Shown piece after piece: positions 23,454-31,660 of a stretch of 35,927 nucleotides of DNA. The stretch comes from an uncultured Clostridium sp. (GTDB taxonomy: Bacteria; Bacillota; Clostridia; Clostridiales; Clostridiaceae): positions 1 to 35,927 of the forward strand of contig NZ_CAKVKB010000028.1 in the NCBI RefSeq assembly GCF_934754915.1. The letters run 5' to 3'. How positions within the stretch are numbered: the first letter of the stretch is position 1; each line of letters opens with the position of its first letter. The notes beneath the pieces are model-generated. The model was given only the letters and a program-made list of their open reading frames with translations, was not told the DNA's origin and ran no database searches. Both the position numbers and the translations under genes were made by a program.

Positions 23454-23583
23454 TTGATTATATTTAAGTATAAATATTTGTTTTTAGCAGCTGAGTTATA
23501 AGATGGAATAAATATAAAAATAAGCTGATAAAAAGAAATATGTTTAATGCTTATATAAAGTAATGTGTTGGGGTGATTATAAA

Positions 23584-24819
23584 ATGAATTTTGAAAACAT
23601 TCAAAGAGAAGACAAAGAAATTTATGATCTAATTGAGAAAGAATTAGACAGACAAAGAAATGGAATTGAATTAATAGCTTCGGAAAATATAGTAAGTAAA
23701 GCTGTAATGGAAGCTATGGGATCATATTTAACTAATAAATATGCTGAAGGATATCCAGGAAAAAGATATTATGGTGGATGCCACGTAGTTGATGAAATAG
23801 AACAAATAGCAATTGATAGAGCTAAAAAATTATTTGGTGCAGAACATGCTAATGTACAGCCACATTCAGGTTCTCAAGCTAATATGGCAGTATATTTTAC
23901 TATATTAAAGCCAGGAGATACAGTTTTAGGTATGGATTTAAGTCATGGTGGACATTTAACACATGGTTCTCCAGTTAATTTTTCAGGAAGATTATTTAAT
24001 TTCGTTTCTTATGGCGTAGATCCAGAAACTGAAATGATTAATTATGATAAAGTAAGAGAAATTGCTTTAGAAAATAAACCAAAACTAATTGTTGCTGGTG
24101 CAAGTGCATATTCAAGAATTATTGATTTTGCCAAATTCAGAGAAATTGCAGATGAAGTTGGTGCTTATTTAATGGTAGATATGGCTCATATTGCAGGTTT
24201 AGTTGCAGCAGGAGTTCACCCATCTCCAGTTCCATATTGTGATTTCGTAACTACTACAACTCATAAGACTTTAAGAGGACCAAGAGGTGGATTAATTCTT
24301 TGCAAAGAGAAATATGCTAAAGATTTAAATAAAAACATCTTCCCAGGAATTCAAGGGGGACCATTAGAACATATAATTGCAGCTAAAGCTGTATGTTTCA
24401 AAGAAGCATTAGATCCTAAATTTAAGGAATATGCTAAAAATGTAGTTGCAAATTGTGCAGAGCTTGCAGAACAATTAAAGAAGAGAGGATTTAAAATTGT
24501 TTCTGGAGGAACAGACAATCATGTATTCTTAGTTGATTTAAACAACAAAGATATTACAGGAAAAGAAGCAGAACAATTATTAGATTCAATAGGAATTACT
24601 GCTAATAAAAATACAGTACCAAATGAAACAAGAAGTCCATTTGTAACTTCAGGAATAAGAATAGGTACTGCAGCAGTAACTACAAGAGGATTTGTAAAAG
24701 AAGATATGGCTGAAATTGCAGCTATTATGGATGAAGCAATTAAGAACAGAGAAGGAGATTTAAGTGCACTTAAAGCAAGAGTCAATGCATTATGTGCTAA
24801 ACATCCTTTATATGAATAG
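23584..24819 (+). CDS. glyA: Serine hydroxymethyltransferase
   Basis: This PLP enzyme interconverts serine plus tetrahydrofolate with glycine plus 5,10-methylene-tetrahydrofolate, the main source of one-carbon units. The 411-aa length is typical. Visible motifs are the ELIASENIVS opening, YPGKRYYGG, HSGSQANM and the PLP-lysine segment TTTHKTLRGPRGG (Lys about residue 226). The C-terminal SGIRIGT region is also present. The frame begins at 23563, but the GGGGTG RBS lies before ATG 23584, which gives the standard N-terminus. Leucine is encoded almost only by TTA, unlike neighbouring genes that use many CTT and TTG codons. This suggests high expression. A terminator follows closely. Confidence 0.98.
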   Translation: MNFENIQREDKEIYDLIEKELDRQRNGIELIASENIVSKAVMEAMGSYLTNKYAEGYPGKRYYGGCHVVDEIEQIAIDRAKKLFGAEHANVQPHSGSQANMAVYFTILKPGDTVLGMDLSHGGHLTHGSPVNFSGRLFNFVSYGVDPETEMINYDKVREIALENKPKLIVAGASAYSRIIDFAKFREIADEVGAYLMVDMAHIAGLVAAGVHPSPVPYCDFVTTTTHKTLRGPRGGLILCKEKYAKDLNKNIFPGIQGGPLEHIIAAKAVCFKEALDPKFKEYAKNVVANCAELAEQLKKRGFKIVSGGTDNHVFLVDLNNKDITGKEAEQLLDSIGITANKNTVPNETRSPFVTSGIRIGTAAVTTRGFVKEDMAEIAAIMDEAIKNREGDLSALKARVNALCAKHPLYE

Positions 24820-24826
24820 AAAATAA

Positions 24827-24857
24827 TAAAGGGCTGTCAATATTGGCAGCCTTTTTG
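24827..24857 (+). terminator. Terminator after glyA
   Basis: AAAGGGCTGTCA / TGGCAGCCTTT pairs with one bulge around a 4-nt loop and ends in five T residues, just after the stop codon. Confidence 0.85.
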
Positions 24858-24983
24858 ATTTTCCATAGAAAATTATAAAAATAGTAAAACAAAAAAGGAG
24901 ATAGTTACAATGTACAATGATAAATAAATTTTTAAGTCATAGTCATATTTTAATATGAAAGTATATTGTAATTGAATAGACAA

Positions 24984-25286
24984 ATGAGTGAAGTAAGAAA
25001 TATTAATGTAAATAAACTGGATAGCATAATTGATAAGATAAATCTTATTGATATAAGAGAAGAAGATGAATATGAAGAAAAAAGTTTAAGATATTCTAAA
25101 AATATACCTATGAATGAACTTCTTGAAAATTATGATGAATATTTAGATATGGATAAAGAATATTATTTTATATGTAGAAGTGGAAGAAGAAGTCTCATGG
25201 CAGCATATCAGCTTGCTGAAGAAGGTTATAATATAGTCAATGTTTCAGGAGGAATAGAGGAATATACAGGGAAAAATCTTAATTAG
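24984..25286 (+). CDS. Rhodanese-like single-domain protein
   Basis: This 100-aa cytoplasmic protein is a single rhodanese domain. LIDIREEDEYEE matches the N-terminal rhodanese strand-helix. The catalytic loop is CRSGRRS (about residues 66-72), with the sulfur-carrying Cys and six-residue loop of sulfurtransferases. GYNIVNVSGGIEEY is the conserved C-terminal region. It probably carries or transfers persulfide sulfur. A longer frame opens with TTG at 24972. The ATG at 24984 gives a normal domain start, but neither has a clear RBS, which is unusual in this window. Confidence 0.85.
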   Translation: MSEVRNINVNKLDSIIDKINLIDIREEDEYEEKSLRYSKNIPMNELLENYDEYLDMDKEYYFICRSGRRSLMAAYQLAEEGYNIVNVSGGIEEYTGKNLN

Positions 25287-25463
25287 AAAATTATATGTTT
25301 TAATAAAGATTTTTACAACATTTCTATACTGTTTGCTATTTGTTATAAATATATATATCTTATATATTTAAATATAGCCAAATGGAGAAATTTATGTTAT
25401 AAAGATAATATAGAATAAAATATACAGAGAACTATTTGAGGGATTTGAGTTAAAAAGTAAATT

Positions 25464-26285
25464 ATGATGGGGGAAATTGGGTTGGCAGGTATAGTGGTAT
25501 CTTTAGACAGCAGATTAAATGTTTATAAAGAGGCTGATGTGGAATTTGAATTTATAGACACTGCAAGTCTTAGAAAATATGCAATAAGAGGAAATGTTAA
25601 AGCTCAGAATGTATTGGGAGATAGATATTTCAATGGAGAAAGTGTTGAGGTTAATTATGAAGAAGCTGTAAAGTGGTATATGAAAGCTGCTTTTGCAGGT
25701 TATGATGAAGCAATGTACAATTTGGGCGATATGTATTATTGTGGTTATGGCGTTGAAAAAAATTATTCAAAAACAGTAGAATGGTACAAAAAAGCTGCAA
25801 TTAAAGGAAATATCAATGCACAATGTAATTTAGGCTGTATGTATGAAGAAGGACAGGGTGTAGAATGTGATTATTCTGAGGCGTTTAAGTGGTATAAAAA
25901 AGCTGCTGATCAAGGAGATTATTTTGCACAATATAATCTTGGTGGAATGTATATGCATTCAAAAGGAGTAGAAGAAGATTGCTGTGAAGCATTCAAATGG
26001 TATGAAAAAAGTGCAAAACAAGGATATGAAAAAGCACAAAATACTATTGGCTATATGCATGAAAAAGGTCTTGGCGTAAGACGCGATTATAAAGAAGCTG
26101 TAAAATGGTATAGAGAAGCAGCAGAATCAGGATATCCATATGCTGAATATAATTTGGCGGGAATGTATTATAAAGGTAAAGGTGTTATGAGAAATTTAAG
26201 CAGTGCTTATAGCTGGTACAAAAGATGTGCTAATCATGGATTAGAATGTGGGAAAAAAGCATTGGAAGAAAAATTTAATAAATAA
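25464..26285 (+). CDS. Sel1-like repeat protein
   Basis: The 273-aa product contains about six Sel1-like repeats of 36 residues from about residue 35 to the end. Each has the pattern A-NLG-MY--G-GV--DY-EA-KWY-KAA-QG (for example AQYNLGGMYMHSKGVEED). These repeats build an alpha-solenoid used for protein-protein contacts. The first 30 residues are not repeat-like. There is no signal peptide or membrane helix, so it is probably a cytoplasmic scaffold, partner unknown. The start is uncertain. Tandem ATGs at 25464 and 25467 have only a distant GAGGG upstream, and TTG 25482 or GTG 25494 cannot be excluded. A terminator follows. Confidence 0.88.
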   Translation: MMGEIGLAGIVVSLDSRLNVYKEADVEFEFIDTASLRKYAIRGNVKAQNVLGDRYFNGESVEVNYEEAVKWYMKAAFAGYDEAMYNLGDMYYCGYGVEKNYSKTVEWYKKAAIKGNINAQCNLGCMYEEGQGVECDYSEAFKWYKKAADQGDYFAQYNLGGMYMHSKGVEEDCCEAFKWYEKSAKQGYEKAQNTIGYMHEKGLGVRRDYKEAVKWYREAAESGYPYAEYNLAGMYYKGKGVMRNLSSAYSWYKRCANHGLECGKKALEEKFNK

Positions 26286-26295
26286 AGGCTATGAG

Positions 26296-26343
26296 ATAAG
26301 TTTAAAGTTAATCAAAAAAGTTTTTCTTTAAACTTATTTTTTA
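26296..26343 (+). terminator. Terminator after the Sel1 gene
   Basis: ATAAGTTTAAAG / CTTTAAACTTAT form a perfect 12-bp stem with an 18-nt loop, followed by six T residues. Confidence 0.88.
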
Positions 26344-26418
26344 TTATATATTATTTCACTATTGAGAAAAATTAAAAATATTATGAAGTTTAAATATATT
26401 TTAGAGGAGAAAATTATT

Positions 26419-26544
26419 TTGGAGCAAATTAAAGAGATTATAAATAATCATAGAAATTTGATTATTGCATTAATATTAATATATATACTGGGATTCATAC
26501 ATAGAATTATAAAAAATATAATAAAAGAAAAGAAAAAGAAATAA
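26419..26544 (+). CDS. Small single-helix membrane peptide, 41 aa, TTG start
   Basis: A TTG codon at 26419 lies 9 nt after AGAGGAG (26403-26409), an excellent RBS. The peptide has a short polar N-terminus, a strong membrane helix (LIIALILIYILGFIHRII) and a lysine-rich end (KEKKKK). The frame is open further upstream from 26362, but without an RBS. The layout fits a small membrane protein. Type I toxins look similar, but I see no antisense RNA promoter, so that is only a possibility. It follows the Sel1 terminator and stands alone. Confidence 0.5.
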   Translation: MEQIKEIINNHRNLIIALILIYILGFIHRIIKNIIKEKKKK

Positions 26545-26850
26545 TAACATTTTATATGTTTATGATTATTCAATTTCATTAGTTAGAAAATATATCTGAG
26601 AAAAATTAGTATCTTTTCTAATGTGAATATTTTTGTTAAACTTGTAAGAAGTAGATTTACATAAAAATATGTCGCGAAATAAAAAAACTAAATATGTAAG
26701 ATGCAAAATTTAAAATAAAAAAATATAAGATATATGTTCTAATAATAAAACTATATGATAATTAAAGAAATCTTGAAAAGATTTCACTCTTTATTGTCCA
26801 TTGTACATTGTTAATTGGAATATATGTATTGTATTGATAAGGAGAAAGAG
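26545..26850. other. 306-nt gene-free stretch
   Basis: I see no gene here. It holds a perfect 8-bp hairpin at 26767-26785 (GAAATCTT / AAGATTTC, loop GAA) without a T-run. Just before the M20 gene, the run ATTGTCCATTGTACATTGTTAATTG (26793-26817) resembles repeat-like spacer sequence. Confidence 0.5.
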
Positions 26851-28044
26851 ATGGATATAATTAAGGAATGTTTAGAAATTAAAGATAAAATTATAAAGCA
26901 TAGAAGGAAACTCCATAAGATTCCTGAGACAGGCATGATTCTGCCAAATACTGTGCAATATGTCAGGAAAGTGCTAGAAGATTTAAAAATTGATTACACA
27001 TCTTATAGCAGTCATTCAGGTATCTGTGCTGTGCTTGGAAAAAAGGAAGGAAAGACTATAGCGGTAAGAGCTGATATGGATGCGCTTCCAATAAAGGAAG
27101 AAACAAATCTTGATTTTAAATCTGAAAATGGGAATATGCATGCATGTGGTCATGATGCACATACTGCAATACTATTAGGGCTTGCCGAATTACTAAAAAA
27201 ACATGAAGATGAATTACATGGAAAAGTAAAACTTATATTTCAGCCATGTGAAGAATGTGGACCAGGTGGAGCAATTGCAATGATTAGAGATAATGTTTTA
27301 GAAAATCCTAAAGTTGATGCAATAATTGCTCTTCATACAGATAACAGTAAAGGTGAATATAAAAATGGAGATGTTATTGTAAGGTATGGTGATATGTGGG
27401 CATCTGAAGATCCTATAAATCTCACAATAAAGGGTGTTGGGGGGCATGCTTCTACTCCTCATTTATGTATGGATCCCATATCAGCAGCAACTTTGATAAT
27501 AAATAATGTTCAGTATATATTAACAAGAGAAATTGATGCTAAAATTCCTGTAGTAATAAGTTTTACAAGTGTTCAGGGAGGAAGAGATTCTAATAATATA
27601 ATCCCAGATATAGTAGAAATTAAAGGAACTATTAGAAATACAAATTCAGAAATAAGAAGATATGTTTTGAAGAGAGTTAGTGAAGTTATAGATGGTATGT
27701 GTAAAATTATGAGAGTTGATTATAAATTGGATTTTGATGGAGGATGTCCTGGAGTTACTAATGATAAGGAAATGGTAGAGAAATTTGTAAAATCAGCAGA
27801 AAAAATTGTAGGAAAAGACAAAATTCATATTTTAAGTGATTATAATATGGAGGCAGAAGATGCAGGTTTCTTTTTTGAAAAAGTTCCAGGATGTTATTTC
27901 TTATTGCATAATCCACAGGCTTTTGATGACGGAATAGTGTATCCTGTTCATAATTCAAAGTTTATGCTTGATGATTCTGTTTTATATAAAGGAACTGCAT
28001 TATTCTTACAGGCTGTTATAGATTTCCTTAATATGAATATATAG
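26851..28044 (+). CDS. M20-family amidohydrolase (N-acyl-amino-acid type)
   Basis: This is a metal-dependent peptidase/amidohydrolase of family M20, subgroup D. That group includes N-acyl-L-amino-acid amidohydrolases, hippurate hydrolase and IAA-amino acid hydrolases. The 397-aa product shows VRADMDALPIKEE, the metal-binding MHACGHDAHT (about residues 99-108) and the CEECGPGG segment with the catalytic Glu. It also has an HTDN His ligand and a C-terminal His in FLLHNP. A dimerisation domain lies in the middle (about 180-290). It is cytoplasmic. AAGGAG lies 6 nt before ATG 26851, while the frame opens earlier at a TTG (26815) without an RBS. The exact acyl substrate is unknown. Confidence 0.92.
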   Translation: MDIIKECLEIKDKIIKHRRKLHKIPETGMILPNTVQYVRKVLEDLKIDYTSYSSHSGICAVLGKKEGKTIAVRADMDALPIKEETNLDFKSENGNMHACGHDAHTAILLGLAELLKKHEDELHGKVKLIFQPCEECGPGGAIAMIRDNVLENPKVDAIIALHTDNSKGEYKNGDVIVRYGDMWASEDPINLTIKGVGGHASTPHLCMDPISAATLIINNVQYILTREIDAKIPVVISFTSVQGGRDSNNIIPDIVEIKGTIRNTNSEIRRYVLKRVSEVIDGMCKIMRVDYKLDFDGGCPGVTNDKEMVEKFVKSAEKIVGKDKIHILSDYNMEAEDAGFFFEKVPGCYFLLHNPQAFDDGIVYPVHNSKFMLDDSVLYKGTALFLQAVIDFLNMNI

Positions 28045-28067
28045 TGCTAATAACGTATTCATAATTA

Positions 28068-28096
28068 TTTACACAAAAAAAATATAATGTTATAAT
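28068..28096 (+). promoter_or_regulatory. Promoter of the chemoreceptor-like gene
   Basis: TTTACA (28068-28073) and TATAAT (28091-28096) are 17 nt apart. The predicted start is about 90 nt before the ATG at 28194. Confidence 0.6.
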
Positions 28097-28193
28097 TAAT
28101 TGTGTTACAACTAATAAATTCAGAAAAAAATTCATTAATATGTTTATATATAGATGTATTTATGAATGAGGTGTGATGTAGAGGGGGAAAATT

Positions 28194-28720
28194 ATGAGTA
28201 ACGAATTAGATAATAATGTAAATGTAAAAGACGAAATAAAAACAATAACAAAAAACTTAGTAGAATCACTTTCTCAAATTTCAGCAGGAATTAGTGAAGT
28301 TGCTACTGGAGTACAGCAATTAGCAGAAAGGAATACACAGCTTCTAAAAGAAACAAATGAAACAAACCAGAAAGCAAAAAATAGTGATGAAATTGTAGGT
28401 ATTATACAAGATATATCTAAACAGACAAATCTTTTAGGATTAAATGCCTCAATTGAAGCTGCAAGAGTGATTCTGGTAAAGGATTTGCTGTAGTTGCTCA
28501 AGAAATAAGAAAACTTTCAAATACAACTAAAGAATCTATAAATAAGATAGATACAATTATAAAATCTATATCTACATCTATTTCAAGCATAGATGATAAT
28601 TTAAATAGTACAAATGAAATTTCTCAAAATCAATCAGCTGCATTGCAACAGATAACTGCGTCTATTGAAGAATTAAATTCAACAGCTCACTTATTAGGAA
28701 CAATTGCAGACAAGCTATAG
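28194..28720 (+). pseudogene. Frameshifted short soluble methyl-accepting chemotaxis protein
   Basis: The first frame (28194-28493) encodes the start of a chemoreceptor signalling domain up to NLLGLNASIEAARV, then goes out of frame. From about 28469 a second frame continues the domain exactly (DSGKGFAVVAQEIRKLS and on) to a stop at 28718-28720. The family sequence between the halves is normally AARAGDSGKGFAVVA. AGAGTGAT here lacks 4 nt compared with the expected Arg-Ala-Gly-Asp coding. With 4 nt restored the product is 176 aa, with no membrane helices or ligand-binding domain. The promoter and RBS (AGAGGGGG) are intact. Either a recent inactivation or a sequence error. The unframed half lacks the C-terminal coiled coil and is unlikely to work. 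Confidence 0.85.
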
Positions 28721-29108
28721 AATTTTAAATGATTTTATGATTATATATATGGAAATATTAAAATTATATTTAAAATCTATTTGATACATGAAAAATACAA
28801 TGTTTGGAATGTAGAGAGGTAGTTACAATATGTAATTAAAGATTTTATATTGATTTTCTTATATTATTATGTATGTTTTTGATTTAAAAAGAAAATTATG
28901 GTACCGAAAATGAATTTGCTGATAGTATTATATATTGGACGGTATAAAAATTTGAAACCTTAATAAAAATACTGATTTTTGAAATGATATAAGATATTAT
29001 TAAAATACATAAATTGGTCAAAAGATTATATCACGAATTCAGTATAAATTGAAAATGTACATTATAACTTATATCTGACAATTAGATATTAGAAAACATA
29101 GACATAAT
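28721..29108. other. Gene-free stretch after the chemoreceptor-like pseudogene
   Basis: I see no gene or clear signal here. It has an RBS-like GAGAGG followed by ATG TAA near 28830, which is only a start-stop. The terminator hairpin at 29109 ends the stretch. Confidence 0.5.
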
Positions 29109-29150
29109 AAAAGGGTGGATTAGACGAAGCTGGTCTGCCTTTTTATTTTT
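29109..29150 (+). terminator. Terminator before the SH3b-3D gene
   Basis: A 15-bp stem (AAAAGGGTGGATTAG / CTGGTCTGCCTTTTT) with several G-U wobbles and a 6-nt loop is followed by T-rich sequence. The wobbles favour the plus strand. The gene it serves is not obvious, since the nearest stop is 390 nt upstream. Confidence 0.75.
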
Positions 29151-29259
29151 TTATTCTATAGGAAATTATATTTTCGAACAATCTGTGGATAACTTTGGAA
29201 AGAGGCGGAAACACACAGGCTGCGAAGCAGATTTTTTTATAAAAGAAGGAAGTGATTGG

Positions 29260-29997
29260 TTGTCGAGAATTGAATACATAATATATTTTTCATCTATATG
29301 TATAGCTATTGCAATAGGCGGTTTTGGAGCGTATTGCTTTGTGAATTTACAAAATGGAAATACTGAATATATACAAGAAGAAGATATAGATTTTCCTAAA
29401 GAAGAAGAGAGTTTCAAGAAACATGGACAAGTTGTTGGAGTGGATTCTAATTTAGCAATAAGAAAGGACAATAATATTAATAGTGAAGCTATATATGTGT
29501 TATATGAAGGAATGACTTTTGATATTTTAGATAAAAAAGATGATTGGTATTATATAAAATATGAAGACAATATTGAAGGATATATAAATGGAGAATATGT
29601 AGAAGAATATGATGACAAGCCACCTAATAAGGCATATGAAGAAACAGAAGATTCTATAATAAGTAAGATTTTTAAAAACATACCGATACCGTTAAGAGTA
29701 GAGCTTACAGCTTATTGTAATTGTGAAATTTGTTCTGAGATATGGGGATCAGAAACTGCAATGCAGACTAAAACAAGGAAAGGAGTCGTTGCAGCACCTA
29801 AGGAAATACCTCTTGGAAGCAGAATTTATATTCCGCAGCTTGAATATTATAAACCTGATTGTATTTTTGATGTAGAAGACAGGGGAGGAGCTGTAAAGGT
29901 TAAGGATGATGGAACTTATATTATTGATGTATGGCTTCCAGATCATGAACAGGTTAAAAAATTTGGAAGAAAATTATGCATAGTTTATTTTATTTAG
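29260..29997 (+). CDS. Membrane-anchored SH3b and 3D-domain protein
   Basis: This is a cell-surface protein likely to act on peptidoglycan. The 245-aa product has an N-terminal membrane anchor (about residues 4-26). An SH3-type domain follows (about 58-110, GVDSNLAIRKDNNINSEA through DDWYYIKY). A C-terminal 3D domain begins at TAYCNC and has VVAAPKEIPLGSRIYIP, FDVEDRGGAV and a DVWLPDHEQ end. The three Asp residues of the 3D domain are those of MltA-like lytic transglycosylases and resuscitation-promoting YuiC/YabE-type proteins. The frame opens with GTG at 29185 but lacks an RBS there. TTG 29260 has AAGGA 9 nt upstream and places the anchor at the N-terminus, so it is preferred. Confidence 0.85.
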   Translation: MSRIEYIIYFSSICIAIAIGGFGAYCFVNLQNGNTEYIQEEDIDFPKEEESFKKHGQVVGVDSNLAIRKDNNINSEAIYVLYEGMTFDILDKKDDWYYIKYEDNIEGYINGEYVEEYDDKPPNKAYEETEDSIISKIFKNIPIPLRVELTAYCNCEICSEIWGSETAMQTKTRKGVVAAPKEIPLGSRIYIPQLEYYKPDCIFDVEDRGGAVKVKDDGTYIIDVWLPDHEQVKKFGRKLCIVYFI

Positions 29998-30099
29998 AAT
30001 TTTAGATATAAGAATACAATGAGATGATATTTATATATTCTCTTTAGCAATGAATAAAAAAAGTATGATTTATAAAGACTAAATTATAATAAATAATTT

Positions 30100-30146
30100 A
30101 GGAGGTGAAATCTGTTGGAAGTTGAACTTTCAGCAGACAAATCATG
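30100..30146 (+). promoter_or_regulatory. SD-hairpin-start region of the secreted helical protein gene
   Basis: AGGAGG (30100-30105) is 38 nt from the ATG at 30144. Between them, 30112-30136 folds into an 11-bp stem (CTGTTGGAAGT / ACTTTCAGCAG, two G-U pairs) with a TGA triloop. Then come 7 unpaired nt. The stem would bring the SD close to the ATG (about 13 nt unpaired in total). An alternative is a 10-codon uORF from TTG 30115, 9 nt after AGGAGG, ending in the TGA that overlaps the ATG (ATGA). Confidence 0.6.
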
Positions 30147-30773
30147 AATGTAAAAAAAATTTTAAATACAATAATAACAGTCATTCTATTTTTTGTTTGT
30201 TCATTAAATGTATATGCATCAGGAAAGGCTCAGAATAAGGAATTTATGGATAATCATTCGGAAATGTTAAAATCTATAAAAGAGCATAGTGAAGATATAC
30301 AAAAAAAGGGAAATGTAGAAAAGGATTTTATTGAAGAAATAATTTATTTAAATGCTATCCAGAAATATATGGCAGAAAATATTATAAAATTTAGCGATGA
30401 TGAAAATGTAAGAAGAACATCAAAAAAATTAATCAAAGGTTCAATGGAATGCAATAATGAACTTGAAGAAAGTCGTGTTTATGTAAATAAAAAAGATAGT
30501 ACTTCTAAAAGTAATGAAGATGAGTATATTGAAAAATATAAAAGAATATATAATAAAATGATTTTAAGTCTTGAATGTAGACATGAAGATGAAAATATTG
30601 AAAAAATTTTTTTAAGGTCATCCATAAAACAACATGAAGTTTTAATAGAAGTAACAGAATTATTTGACAGATATAATGAAGATGAAAGAATTAAAAAGGT
30701 TTCTTCTGATATGAGGGATAGAAGCTTGGAAGAGCTAAAAAAATTAAAGAAAGCTTTTAAGAAATCCAGCTGA
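30144..30773 (+). CDS. Secreted helical protein, coupled to a K+ channel gene
   Basis: The 209-aa product has a clear signal peptide (residues 1 to about 25, ending VYASG). A fully helical, charged domain follows. It appears to hold two related halves of about 80 residues, each with a pattern like HSEML and a later Met/Gln pair. This recalls DUF305 or ferritin-like helical bundles, but the match is weak. It has two cysteines, both after the signal. It ends 18 nt before the K+ channel gene, and the two are likely cotranscribed. Its translation is controlled by the SD-hairpin region upstream, or by a uORF overlapping its ATG. Function unknown. Confidence 0.75.
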   Translation: MNVKKILNTIITVILFFVCSLNVYASGKAQNKEFMDNHSEMLKSIKEHSEDIQKKGNVEKDFIEEIIYLNAIQKYMAENIIKFSDDENVRRTSKKLIKGSMECNNELEESRVYVNKKDSTSKSNEDEYIEKYKRIYNKMILSLECRHEDENIEKIFLRSSIKQHEVLIEVTELFDRYNEDERIKKVSSDMRDRSLEELKKLKKAFKKSS

Positions 30774-30791
30774 TATTGGAGGAAATAGAGA

Positions 30792-31580
30792 TTGAAGGAT
30801 CTTGAATTTACACAAAATGAGAAAGCAGAATTTATTTATGATTTGATAGCAGGAATTATGGCAGTAATAGCTGTTTTTGTAATAATGATAGAATTTTCTG
30901 ATGTTGTTACTGAAAAAGAAGAATACTATATAAATATTATAAATCATTGCATATATATTATATTTGCAGCAGATTACTGTATAAGGATGATTATATCAAA
31001 AAATAAAAAGAAATTTTTTATTAATAATATTATTGATCTTATAGCAATATTTCCTTTTGGGCTGTTTGCTCATTCAAAATATATAAGTCTTTTTAAAATT
31101 GCAAGAGTATTTACTTATTTTTTAAGAGTAATAGGCAATTTGAGAGAAATTCTTTTTACAAATAATTTTATATATGCATTTGGAATTACAATACTTATTA
31201 TATTTATTGCATCCATAGGAATATATTTTATTGAATCACCAAGTAACCCAAACATAAATACTTATGGAGATTCATTATGGTGGAGCATAGTTACAGTTTC
31301 TACTGTTGGATATGGAGATATAACAGTCCTGACGCAAGGAGGAAGAATTGCAGCATGCATGCTTATGTTTACTGGAATAGGATTTCTTACTATGTTTACA
31401 AGTACAATATCAACATATTTTTTAAATAAGCACAATAAGAATATGTTTTTTGCTTCTATAAATGATTTAGAAAATGATATTGATAATACTTTGGATATTT
31501 CAAAATTATCAGAAGAGGGTAAAAAAAATCTGATAAGTTATTATAATTATTTATATTTTAAAGAAAAATATAGAAATTAA
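30792..31580 (+). CDS. Six-helix voltage-gated-type potassium channel
   Basis: This tetrameric K+ channel subunit has 262 aa. Four helices (about 15-130) form a voltage-sensor-like domain. The fourth, FKIARVFTYFLRVIG, has spaced Arg and Lys residues, fewer than in a strong sensor. The pore follows with the selectivity filter TVGYGD at about residues 173-178, then the inner helix and a cytoplasmic tail of about 60 residues. No RCK domain is encoded. It starts with TTG at 30792, 9 nt after a perfect GGAGG (30778-30782). It is 18 nt after the secreted protein gene, which may act with it. Confidence 0.92.
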   Translation: MKDLEFTQNEKAEFIYDLIAGIMAVIAVFVIMIEFSDVVTEKEEYYINIINHCIYIIFAADYCIRMIISKNKKKFFINNIIDLIAIFPFGLFAHSKYISLFKIARVFTYFLRVIGNLREILFTNNFIYAFGITILIIFIASIGIYFIESPSNPNINTYGDSLWWSIVTVSTVGYGDITVLTQGGRIAACMLMFTGIGFLTMFTSTISTYFLNKHNKNMFFASINDLENDIDNTLDISKLSEEGKKNLISYYNYLYFKEKYRN

Positions 31581-31660
31581 TAGCAGTATACTTTTTTTAA
31601 AGTCTATATTATACTATATTAGTAAGTTAGAGAGATATGATTATAGTATATGATATATTG

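Noticed and set aside
23454..23583. glyA leader as a possible glycine or folate riboswitch
   Set aside because: No conserved core of the glycine, THF, SAM or SAH riboswitches could be found, only a short weak CAGCT/AGCTG pairing.
24910..24927. Five-codon ORF (MYNDK) with a good RBS upstream of the rhodanese gene
   Set aside because: It is too short to support as a gene, has no obvious attenuation structure and does not overlap the next start. It could be a remnant.
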